Origin: JAGLQA01 sp023135565
Lineage (GTDB): Bacteria > Acidobacteriota > Aminicenantia > UBA2199
Assembly: GCA_030639305.1 (NCBI GenBank)
Contig: DAOWCY010000042.1
Location: 1-42,082 of the forward strand
Length of the DNA stretch: 42,082 nt
Direction of reading: 5' to 3'
Shown: piece after piece, positions 7,429 to 14,335 of the stretch
How the letters are laid out: every line of letters begins with the position of its first letter
How positions within the stretch are numbered: position 1 is the first letter of the stretch
Notes under the pieces: model-generated
Told to the model about the DNA's origin: nothing
Databases searched by the model: none
Seen by the model: only the letters and a program-made list of their open reading frames with translations
Translations under genes and position numbers: made by a program

Positions 7429-9675
7429 TTATTTTTTATTTATTATTTGGAAAGTTTTGCCTTTCTGTAACTTTTTACCGGTTTCAGTTTCATACATCTT
7501 TTTGTACTTCTTGAAGACCTTCTTCGACTGCTTCTTGCCATTTACCCACAATCCCTTGGTCGTTAACTTGAGTTCGAAATCGGTGGCATCGGTGATCAAA
7601 CCATCCTTCAACAACATTTCCTTCAGGCTATTTAGAAAAACTTCCTGCTTCCTTAATTCCACTTCTTGCTTCTTAAATTCTACTTCTTGTTTTTTTAATT
7701 CTACTTCCTGCTTCTTCAATTCTACATCGTGTTTTTCAAAATCCTTTTCATGCTTCGCCAGTTCCTCCGCATAGGCCGCTAACTCGGCTGCCTGCTTCTC
7801 CATTTCAATGCCCAATTCCGCCATCTTCTCTTTATCGATGACTCCCATTTCTTCGGATAACTCCGCGATCTCTTTCTCGAATTTAGCCAGCTTCTCCTGG
7901 TCGATAAACGCGAATTCATCGGTCAACTTACTAATTTCCTGCTCCATTTTCGCCAGCTTCTCTGTGTCTAACGCTCCCGATTTCTCAAACTTTTCCTGCA
8001 ATTCCTTTTCCAACCGGGCTCTTTCTTCGGGGCTTAACTTCTCCCAATCTTTGGTTTTCTTCTTCATCTCCGCTTTTATGGCCGCCATCTTTTCCTTGTC
8101 GAAAAAGGGTTTCATTTCCTTGACCTTTTTGGCTATTTCAGCGCTCATTTCAGCCAGTTTCTCTTTATCTATCTTTACGAATTCAACTTTGAACTTCGCC
8201 ATCTCCGCTCGAAACTTCGCCAGCTTCTCCTGGTCGATAAACTGCATCGCTTTGACCCGCTTCGCAATCTCTTCCTGCAGCTTTTTCATTTTCTCCGGGT
8301 CGATGGGCTTTATGTCTTTTGTCTTTTCCCGGATTTCCTGTACCAACTTCTCGATTTTTTCCCGGTCGATTTTCGACATTTCCCGGGCTTTGGCTTTCAA
8401 TTCTGCTGCTATACGGGCCATCTCGGCCCGCTTCTGCTTCAACGCTTCTTCATCATCATCTTTCTTTTCTTTATCGGATTTTTCTTCTTTTGCCGGCTTT
8501 TTTTTCTCTTTTTCGGCATCGGTGGGGGCGACTGCCCCGGCTGCCACCGCTCCCGCTTCTGCTTCATAAACAGTCTGCGAAAACATCGCTTCATCGGTTT
8601 CCATGGGGTCTCCGGGCGTTCCGCTTAACCCGGCGGCGGCATGAGCGCTGACTACTAAAGTAAGCGAAAATAATACCAGGATACAGGCTCCTACAAAACC
8701 TTCCGCGAATTCGGAACCTTTCCGCCGCGGGTTGAATAGACGCTTTACCCGGCTGAGCAGCGCTTTGCTTTTACCGGCTGCGGCCAGGGCGGGACTTGCG
8801 TCTCCGATCCCGGAACCGCCGATATTGGTCAATGCGCGGGCAAAATTGAGAGAATCACCGCAGGTGGCAACTGCGATGTCGTCACAGCAGTTTTCCCGTT
8901 CTAAACGCACGTGAGAGGATATCCACCTGATGCCGGGATGATAAAAGAAAAGTATATCCACTATCCTTTGCAGTAAATTGACTAAATAATCTTTCCTGAG
9001 AATATGGGCTAATTCGTGGGAGATCAGGGCTTCCACCTGGTCCCCGGGCAGCCCGGCGACCATGCCTACGGGCAGCAGGATAACCGGTTTCAAATGGCCG
9101 ATGGTTATAGGCACTTTAATTAGGGCGGACTCCAGCATACGCACCGGTTTTTGGATGCCGATACGGCGGCAGAGATTTTCCGCCCGGTTTTGCCAGGATT
9201 TTGTTAGGGGCTTGGAGCGGTGCAATTTTACCCTCTGGTTGTAGAGCATCCCGCCGGCTAACCTGAGCGCTAAAATTAGGATGCCTAAAAACCACAGGGT
9301 GACAATGAGCGGCAGGTGATTGGCGAAATAAGTCCTGAAAAAGGAGGTTATCCCTGTTTCGGTGAGTACGCCGGTTTGAGCGCTGCTCTGCGCTGAGGCG
9401 CTGAGAACCGCTGCCGTCGAGTTTTCCGGGTTCAGTATTAGATTTCCTCCGCCTGTTTCATAGAAATTGAAAAAGGTAGTCAGGGATATGCCGAGAACCA
9501 GCATTAAGGCCATTACCCCGACAAAATACCGGGTGCGGGAACTGTACCGGCGCAGGCCGAACATCAAAAGGGCTAAACCGAGAGCAATGGCTGCTCCTTG
9601 CCAGATAGAGTGGAGTAGGGTCCAGCCGAAGGCATCTATCAAATTCCCTGGGATTAAATTATTTATAAAGTTCAT
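7429..9675 (-). CDS. BlaR1/MecR1-like M56 metallopeptidase with long helical-repeat tail
   Basis: 748 residues. The N-terminal half is an M56 antirepressor peptidase: membrane segments near 10-40, 50-70, 120-140 and 310-335, and zinc motif HELAH (220-224) with the downstream ERENCCDD acids. In BlaR1 homologues this domain cleaves the partner repressor on signal. Here no beta-lactam-binding domain follows. Instead residues of about 390-690 form eight or nine repeats of about 22 residues (pattern I-D-x-E-K-L/M-A-x-x-x-x-E), then five KKQEVEL-like heptads. This is a charged helical rod, probably the sensor part or a protein-binding arm. It lies 14 bases after blaI, in the usual repressor-peptidase operon. 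Confidence 0.8.
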   Translation of the reverse strand: MNFINNLIPGNLIDAFGWTLLHSIWQGAAIALGLALLMFGLRRYSSRTRYFVGVMALMLVLGISLTTFFNFYETGGGNLILNPENSTAAVLSASAQSSAQTGVLTETGITSFFRTYFANHLPLIVTLWFLGILILALRLAGGMLYNQRVKLHRSKPLTKSWQNRAENLCRRIGIQKPVRMLESALIKVPITIGHLKPVILLPVGMVAGLPGDQVEALISHELAHILRKDYLVNLLQRIVDILFFYHPGIRWISSHVRLERENCCDDIAVATCGDSLNFARALTNIGGSGIGDASPALAAAGKSKALLSRVKRLFNPRRKGSEFAEGFVGACILVLFSLTLVVSAHAAAGLSGTPGDPMETDEAMFSQTVYEAEAGAVAAGAVAPTDAEKEKKKPAKEEKSDKEKKDDDEEALKQKRAEMARIAAELKAKAREMSKIDREKIEKLVQEIREKTKDIKPIDPEKMKKLQEEIAKRVKAMQFIDQEKLAKFRAEMAKFKVEFVKIDKEKLAEMSAEIAKKVKEMKPFFDKEKMAAIKAEMKKKTKDWEKLSPEERARLEKELQEKFEKSGALDTEKLAKMEQEISKLTDEFAFIDQEKLAKFEKEIAELSEEMGVIDKEKMAELGIEMEKQAAELAAYAEELAKHEKDFEKHDVELKKQEVELKKQEVEFKKQEVELRKQEVFLNSLKEMLLKDGLITDATDFELKLTTKGLWVNGKKQSKKVFKKYKKMYETETGKKLQKGKTFQIINKK

Positions 9676-9689
9676 TTTTTTCTCCTTTA

Positions 9690-10085
9690 TTAGCCGCGGA
9701 TTTCGTCCGCTTCTAAATTATCCAAAAATTCCCTGATCCGGGCAATCTCTTCTTTTGAAGTTTTATGATTTCCCAGGGCTTGCATGACCAGTTGTGCGGC
9801 GGAACCGGCGAAAGCCGTTTGCACGAATTTATCTAACAGGAGACCGCGGGTCTCTTGTTCTTTTGCCGCCGTGTGGTACAGGTGGCTGCGTTTCGATTCA
9901 TCTCGCTGCAGGAGGTTTTTTTCAAACATGATCTGCATAATTTTCAGGGTGGTGGTGTAGCCCACCTTTTTTTTTTCGTTAAGTTTATCGTTTACAAATC
10001 TCACGGTGCAGGGCCCTTGCTTCCACAGGATTTGCAAAACCTCGAGTTCTGCCTCAGTCGGTCTGGGCAGTATGTTTTTTTTCAT
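9690..10085 (-). CDS. blaI: BlaI/MecI/CopY-family transcriptional repressor
   Basis: 131 residues, the normal BlaI length. The N-terminal winged helix is typical: LPRPTEAELEVLQILWKQG, then TVRFVNDKLNE and VGYTTTLKIMQIMFEKNLL, followed by the dimerisation helices. It should bind the three palindromes in its own promoter (10122-10210) and be inactivated by cleavage by the downstream M56 peptidase. GGAGG lies seven bases before the ATG at 10085. The genes it controls beyond its own operon are not evident; no beta-lactamase lies in the window. Confidence 0.85.
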   Translation of the reverse strand: MKKNILPRPTEAELEVLQILWKQGPCTVRFVNDKLNEKKKVGYTTTLKIMQIMFEKNLLQRDESKRSHLYHTAAKEQETRGLLLDKFVQTAFAGSAAQLVMQALGNHKTSKEEIARIREFLDNLEADEIRG

Positions 10086-10121
10086 AACAGCACCTCCAGT
10101 GCTTTACTTGTTTCATGGTTC

Positions 10122-10210
10122 ACGAACCGGTTCGTACTACGAAATATTTCGTATGTTTAGTATAGTATAACTTCCCGATTTTGTCAACTGTTATACGAAT
10201 TTTTTCGTAT
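10122..10210 (-). promoter_or_regulatory. blaI promoter with three palindromic operators
   Basis: On the minus strand there is a near-ideal promoter: TTGACA (complement of 10182-10187), 17 bases, TATACT (complement of 10159-10164). Three palindromes share the pattern ACGAA-n4-TTCGT. The first is ATACGAA-TTTT-TTCGTAT (10193-10210), just upstream of the -35. The second is TACGAAATATTTCGTA (10138-10153), at the expected transcription start. The third is ACGAACCGGTTCGT (10122-10135), in the leader. The arrangement suggests steric repression by BlaI dimers. Confidence 0.82.
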
Positions 10211-10269
10211 TTTGGTTTTTCCGGCCCACAGATTAACACAAAATTATAGGGCTTTTGCCGCGCAGCGGC

Positions 10270-10405
10270 TTATAGGCTGGAGACGCCGTCCCCCCGTGCA
10301 TCAGCTCAACAAAAGTTTTGTTCAAACTTTTTCAAAGGTGCGGTATGCCGCGGCCCCCAACTTCAATTTAATGGGGGCGTCACCCGGCAGGGCTGCCGGA
10401 GGCAA
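10270..10405 (+). repeat. Dispersed hairpin repeats, one copy interrupted
   Basis: TTATAGGCTGG hairpin (10270-10294), then a copy of the GGAGGCAA family (10311-10405). In this copy about 40 extra bases, including a GCGGTATGCCGC hairpin, separate the AT-rich half from the GGCAGGGCTGCCGGAGGCAA half. No gene is seen between 10211 and 10420. Confidence 0.7.
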
Positions 10406-10420
10406 TTCTATTGTATTATG

Positions 10421-10449
10421 TTGACATAAGGGCAAAAAAATATTAATAT
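10421..10449 (+). promoter_or_regulatory. Promoter upstream of the rhodanese gene
   Basis: TTGACA (10421-10426), a 17-base spacer and TAATAT (10444-10449). It would drive the rhodanese, DoxX-like and perhaps M29 peptidase genes that follow on the same strand. Confidence 0.6.
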
Positions 10450-10507
10450 ATATCGTTAATGTGACATTTTCTTGTCTCTTCATAGAACGACGTAAGGAAA
10501 CTAAAAA

Positions 10508-11029
10508 ATGACGCTGAAAAAATTTGTATTACAATTAGTTATTATCTTAGGAATAAGCATTATCGCCGGTTTCGTTTACAACGGTTTGTCAGGAGCCTCG
10601 CTGCCTGTTTTTAAGAAATATGTTCCTGTTGAGGAGGAAGACGGCGCCGCTTACCCGGAGTTCGTGGACGAAATCGACGTGGAAACCTTAAAAGCCCTGT
10701 TGGACAGCGATGCGCTGTTGTTCGACGCCAGGACGAGAGAGGACTACTGCTTAGGACATTTGCCCGGGGCGGTGAGTTTCCCGGTTTACGAATTCGACGA
10801 TGTATTCGGGCACATGGGGGAATTGTTGAGCGAGGGTAGAACCATTATCGCTTATTGCAGTTCCGTAACCTGTATCGATTCTACCCTGTTGGTTAAAAAA
10901 TTATACGCCAAAGGGCACCGGGATGTGTTTGTTTACAGAGGCGGTTATACCGAGTGGACGGAGTTGAATAACCCGGTAACAAATCCGCAGGATAATGTTG
11001 AAGAAGGGGTCGGCGACCCCAGCCTATGA
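10508..11029 (+). CDS. Membrane-anchored rhodanese-domain protein
   Basis: 173 residues. An N-terminal hydrophobic segment (about 5-25) would anchor it to the membrane. Residues of about 52-160 form a rhodanese domain: LLFDARTREDYCLGHLPGAVSF, then the active-site loop CSSVTC (C117 as sulfur acceptor), then VFVYRGGYTEW. It probably handles sulfane sulfur or a redox cysteine in the periplasm. The DoxX/MauE-like gene follows 86 bases later, a common pairing. The last codons (VGDPSL) and the TGA stop lie inside a TATAGGCTG-type hairpin (11006-11029, inverted), so the repeat supplies the C-terminus. Confidence 0.8.
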   Translation: MTLKKFVLQLVIILGISIIAGFVYNGLSGASLPVFKKYVPVEEEDGAAYPEFVDEIDVETLKALLDSDALLFDARTREDYCLGHLPGAVSFPVYEFDDVFGHMGELLSEGRTIIAYCSSVTCIDSTLLVKKLYAKGHRDVFVYRGGYTEWTELNNPVTNPQDNVEEGVGDPSL

Positions 11030-11115
11030 AAACAGGTGAAACGAATTCCTCACCGGGGAAAGCTTGTCGATAAATACAAGATTCTATCCCCAACCTATAA
11101 AAACAGGAAAAAAAC

Positions 11116-11589
11116 ATGAAAACAAAAATAGTTAAATTCTTAAGCAGTACGCCTGTACAGGTGCTCTGCCGTTTGGTTTTAGGCGGATTGTTCATTTACG
11201 CCAGCCTCGATAAAATCGCGCACCCCCAGGCTTTTGCCAAAATCATATATAATTATCAACTATTCCCTGATTTTTCGGTATATCTTTCGGCAATTTTGGT
11301 GCCCTGGGTGGAGATGGTAACCGGGATTTTTCTTGTGCTGGGGATTTTTAGCCGGGCCGCGGCTTTTACGCTCTCTTCGCTGTTAGTGGTTTTTATTATT
11401 GCCATCTCGATTAACCTGATACGGGGCGTCGATTTTAACTGCGGTTGTTTTGTCACGGTTTCCGGGGAGAAGAGCGACCCGGTGGGTCTTTTGATCAGGG
11501 ATTTCTTGATCTTGATTCCCGGCCTGATTGTTCTTTTATTCCACAAGAGCAAAAAGGAACGTCTGTCGAAGAGCCGGGAAACGGCATAA
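11116..11589 (+). CDS. DoxX/MauE-family membrane protein
   Basis: 157 residues with four predicted membrane helices (about 12-30, 55-77, 82-102, 127-145). The GLFIYASLDKIAHPQAFA segment near residue 25 and the NCGCF cysteine pair near residue 110 fit the MauE/DoxX membrane redox family, whose members support disulfide or thiol chemistry near the periplasm. The pairing with the upstream rhodanese supports a sulfur/redox role (inference). A 20-base direct repeat (CCCCAGCCTATGAAAACAGG at 11017-11036, near copy at 11090-11109) lies in the gap before it. Confidence 0.72.
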   Translation: MKTKIVKFLSSTPVQVLCRLVLGGLFIYASLDKIAHPQAFAKIIYNYQLFPDFSVYLSAILVPWVEMVTGIFLVLGIFSRAAAFTLSSLLVVFIIAISINLIRGVDFNCGCFVTVSGEKSDPVGLLIRDFLILIPGLIVLLFHKSKKERLSKSRETA

Positions 11590-11603
11590 CAAAGGAGTGA
11601 ATT

Positions 11604-12797
11604 ATGAGCATTAATATTGCAGCAAAAGACCTGGAAACCTGGGCCGATTTTATTTTGGAACATTCTTTGGGCGGTATTCAACCGGAAGACGTGGTTATGG
11701 TCAAAGGAGAATATATCACCTGGCCGCTGCTGTCTGTTATCCAGGATAAGATTTTTGCCGCCGGTGCCGCCGCGGATATCAACTTAGTGCCCCCGGACAA
11801 TAACCGCGGCCAGGTATGGAGTTCCTCGATGGCCCGCTTCGGAACAGTGGAACAAATCGAAAGGGCGCCTGACTGGCACAAGCAGCGTTATGAGGCCATG
11901 AATAAATATATCGAAATCCTGGGTGCCGAAAACCCGGCTTTATTCGCCAACTTGCCGGCCGAGACAGGGGCGGCTTTGACCAGGGTTGATGGGCCTTTCA
12001 AAGGTATCCGTATGGGGAAATGCTGGGTACTGACTCTTTATCCTACCGAAGCGTTTGCCGCTATGGAAGGTATGTCTTTGCAGGAGTACGCCGATATAAT
12101 CGTTAAGGCTTCTACTGTAGACCCGCGCCAATTAGAAGAAGTAGAAGAACCGCTCTTCCAGGCGCTGACTAAAGCCAACCGGGTGACCATCGTCAGCGAA
12201 CACCCCGGCAGCGGCAAAACCCTGGAACTCAAAATGGATATTGCGGGCCGGAACAGCGTGAAATGTACCGGCAAAAGAAACTTCCCCGACGGTGAAGTGT
12301 ACACCAGTCCCGATGCCAACAGCGTGGTCGGGGAAATTTTCGTTGACCTGCCGGTTTATTACGACGGCGTCACCCTGGAGGGCATCTATTTGAAATTTGA
12401 GAAAGGCGTGATCGTCGATTACCGGGCGGAAAAAGAACACGGTGCTTTAAAAGAGATTATCGAAACCGATGAGGGGTCGCACCGACTCGGCGAGGTGGCT
12501 TTCGGCATGAACCGCGGCATTCAAAAAGCTTTGAAGCATCCGCTTTTCGTAGAGAAAGTGGGCGGTACGATGCATATCGCTATCGGCGCCAGTTATCCCG
12601 ATTGTTATGTGGATGATACCGCCTCCGCGGAAGGACAGTTGGAATTGGAAAAGTTTTTCCAAAAAGGCGTGCTTAACCGTTCGTCGCGGCATGTAGATAT
12701 TGTCACCGATTTCCGTCCCGGCGGGGCTGGAAAAGCGGCTTATCTCGATGATACGAAAATAGAACTAAGTAAAGACAATATCTGGGTTGTTCCATAA
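11604..12797 (+). CDS. M29-family aminopeptidase
   Basis: 397 residues, the usual size for the thermophilic M29 aminopeptidases (AmpS/PepS/aminopeptidase T). The C-terminal metal region is recognisable: GEIFVDLP, HRLGEVAFGMNRGI, GGTMHIAIGASYPDC and SRHVDIVTD, which provide the Glu, His, Tyr and Asp ligands of the two-metal site. It would release N-terminal residues from peptides in the cytoplasm. AAAGGAG precedes the ATG, and only 14 bases separate it from the DoxX-like gene, so it may be co-transcribed. A divergent second M29-type protein is encoded at 23263-24345. Confidence 0.87.
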   Translation: MSINIAAKDLETWADFILEHSLGGIQPEDVVMVKGEYITWPLLSVIQDKIFAAGAAADINLVPPDNNRGQVWSSSMARFGTVEQIERAPDWHKQRYEAMNKYIEILGAENPALFANLPAETGAALTRVDGPFKGIRMGKCWVLTLYPTEAFAAMEGMSLQEYADIIVKASTVDPRQLEEVEEPLFQALTKANRVTIVSEHPGSGKTLELKMDIAGRNSVKCTGKRNFPDGEVYTSPDANSVVGEIFVDLPVYYDGVTLEGIYLKFEKGVIVDYRAEKEHGALKEIIETDEGSHRLGEVAFGMNRGIQKALKHPLFVEKVGGTMHIAIGASYPDCYVDDTASAEGQLELEKFFQKGVLNRSSRHVDIVTDFRPGGAGKAAYLDDTKIELSKDNIWVVP

Positions 12798-12838
12798 ATT
12801 TATTTATTTTTCGCCTCCGGCAAGAAGCAGCGTGTGAG

Positions 12839-12978
12839 GGGGACTGCGTCCCCAACCCATGAGCCGCTTCGCGGCAAAGCCAACGATAGCCGTTTATTGA
12901 GTAGATAAGCGTATCGCTCATCAAAAGTTTTGGGAGTCCAGAACCCTTTTTCAAAAGGGTTTTGGCCGCCGGAGGCAA
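12839..12978 (+). repeat. Dispersed hairpin repeats (TATAGGCTG module and type II copy)
   Basis: The 12798-13005 gap has no gene. It contains an inverted hairpin module (GGGGAC-TGC-GTCCCC followed by AACCCATGAG, 12839-12863) and a type II copy of the GGAGGCAA family (12910-12978). The type II central palindrome is AACCCTTTTTCAAAAGGGTT, which closely matches the inverted copy at 24399-24470. Confidence 0.75.
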
Positions 12979-13005
12979 AAAATACGATTTTTTTTGTTTT
13001 TGCTC

Positions 13006-13034
13006 TTGACAAAATCTGCAATTTGAAATATAAC
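13006..13034 (+). promoter_or_regulatory. Promoter of tRNA-Leu
   Basis: TTGACA (13006-13011), a 17-base spacer and TATAAC (13029-13034). The predicted start near 13041 is a few bases before the tRNA at 13046. purN may be read from the same promoter. Confidence 0.75.
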
Positions 13035-13045
13035 TCTCTCTTAAC

Positions 13046-13129
13046 GCCGAAGTGGTGGAATTGGTAGACACGCAAGTTTCAGGTACTTGTGGGAGCAATC
13101 CTGTGGGGGTTCGAATCCCCCCTTCGGCA
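13046..13129 (+). tRNA. tRNA-Leu (anticodon CAG)
   Basis: 84 bases. Acceptor arm GCCGAAG pairs with CTTCGGC, followed by discriminator A. The anticodon stem CAAGT/ACTTG encloses TTCAGGT, giving anticodon CAG. A long variable arm and T arm GGGGGTTCGAATCCCCC fit a class II leucine tRNA. The 3' CCA is not encoded. A reading frame runs through it into purN but is not translated. Confidence 0.95.
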
Positions 13130-13147
13130 AATCATTCGGTGACCGAT

Positions 13148-13762
13148 ATGAAAACAAAAGGAAGGGTGGCGGTTCTTTTATCCGGTAGAGGCTCAAATTT
13201 CGAAGCGATCTATAAAAACTCTCTTAAAAGAGACGCCAATTACCGGGTGGTGGTGGTGGTCAGCAATAAAAAAGACGCCCCGGGACTGCAAAAAGCAAGC
13301 GAATTCGGGTTGGATTTTTTCCATGTGGCGCCCAAAAGTTACAAAACAAAAACCGCTTACGAAAGAGCCATCATAGCCATCCTGGAGGAATACAGCGTAG
13401 ACCTGCTCTGCTTGGCCGGGTACATGAAGATCGTGGGCGAAGAACTTTTGCAAGCCTATGAAAACAGGATCATGAATATTCACCCCGCCCTGCTGCCGTC
13501 TTTCCCCGGCCTGCATGCCCAAAAGCAGGCGGTCGATCACGGTGTAAAAATAAGCGGCTGCACGGTTCATTTCGTGGACGCCGGTGTAGATACCGGGCCT
13601 ATTATTTTGCAGCGGCCCGTGGAAGTTAGGGACGACGACAGCGAAGATACTCTCGGCCAACGAATCTTAAAAGAAGAGCACGAAATATTTTCCGAAGCCG
13701 TCAGGTTATTTTTTAAAAAAAAGTTGAAAATAAAAAATAGAAAGGTTATAATTATAGAATGA
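13148..13762 (+). CDS. purN: Phosphoribosylglycinamide formyltransferase
   Basis: 204 residues, normal length. PurN transfers a formyl group from 10-formyl-THF to GAR in purine synthesis. Seen: N-terminal VAVLLSGRGSNFEAI phosphate loop, then NIHPALLPSFPGLHAQ, with the catalytic Asn and His, and HFVDAGVDTGPII with the catalytic Asp. The frame is open upstream through the tRNA, but the start must be the ATG at 13148, which begins the conserved domain and follows the tRNA. It overlaps the next gene by four bases (ATGA), so the two are coupled. purM lies about 12 kb away on the other strand. Confidence 0.93.
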   Translation: MKTKGRVAVLLSGRGSNFEAIYKNSLKRDANYRVVVVVSNKKDAPGLQKASEFGLDFFHVAPKSYKTKTAYERAIIAILEEYSVDLLCLAGYMKIVGEELLQAYENRIMNIHPALLPSFPGLHAQKQAVDHGVKISGCTVHFVDAGVDTGPIILQRPVEVRDDDSEDTLGQRILKEEHEIFSEAVRLFFKKKLKIKNRKVIIIE

Positions 13763-14334
13763 AAAAAACAAAAATATTACTATTAGTATTAACGTTATGT
13801 TTGTTTTTGTACGCTTCTTTAAGCGCTTCGACTTCGTCGGAGTTTTCGGCACATAAAGCCAAGAAAATAGAATTCTTCTTGAAGAAAATTGCCAAATCTA
13901 AGAAAACCAAAGTATTCTTGAGAAGGGGATCTTTTAGTGAAGACGAACTAAATTCTTACTTGAACCTGGTCTACGCCAAACGCTACGCCCCGGAAGTAAA
14001 ATATATGAAACTAAAACTGAAAGAGAAAAATCAAATCTCAGGCACCATGAAAGTGAAACTGCTGGGCAAAAAGTATAAAGACGTCCCCTCTTTTTTAAGG
14101 GATTTCGAGATCGAGTTCTCCGGGACCATTGAAAGCACCAAGTACAGGATGCGCTACCTTTTCGAAGATTTGAAGATTAACGGCGCCAATTTCTCTCCCG
14201 AACTACTGGACGAAGCATTCGGCGCCGCCCAGGGAAGAGTAAAAGACAAAAAATCTCTTTTCGATTGGTTCGATTTCCTGCCCGGTATCAAGAAAATAGC
14301 CACCGATTACAAGAAGATCACTTTTTTCTATTGA
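13759..14334 (+). CDS. Secreted protein of unknown function
   Basis: 191 residues; family not recognised. An N-terminal signal peptide (KILLLVLTLCLFLYASLSAS) is clear, without a lipoprotein cysteine at the expected site. The remainder is lysine-rich, with alternating hydrophobic positions (VKYMKLKLKEKNQISGTMKVKL, then FEIEFSGTIESTKYRMRYLF) that suggest a beta-sandwich lipid- or polymer-binding fold. It is coupled to purN by an ATGA overlap and ends just before recG, so it is probably in the same operon. A periplasmic location is expected. Confidence 0.6.
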   Translation: MKKTKILLLVLTLCLFLYASLSASTSSEFSAHKAKKIEFFLKKIAKSKKTKVFLRRGSFSEDELNSYLNLVYAKRYAPEVKYMKLKLKEKNQISGTMKVKLLGKKYKDVPSFLRDFEIEFSGTIESTKYRMRYLFEDLKINGANFSPELLDEAFGAAQGRVKDKKSLFDWFDFLPGIKKIATDYKKITFFY

Positions 14335-14335
14335 T

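Noticed and set aside
7457..8569. Antisense Ser/Phe-rich frames opposite the BlaR1-like tail
   Set aside because: Mirror image of Lys/Glu codons in the repeat tail; no start signals.
11017..11109. Two 20-base direct repeats around 11017 and 11090 as an attachment site
   Set aside because: They are parts of the TATAGGCTG hairpin module; no integrase or other mobile gene is nearby.
13052..13147. N-terminal extension of purN by 32 codons
   Set aside because: It lies in tRNA-Leu; purN homology starts at the ATG 13148.
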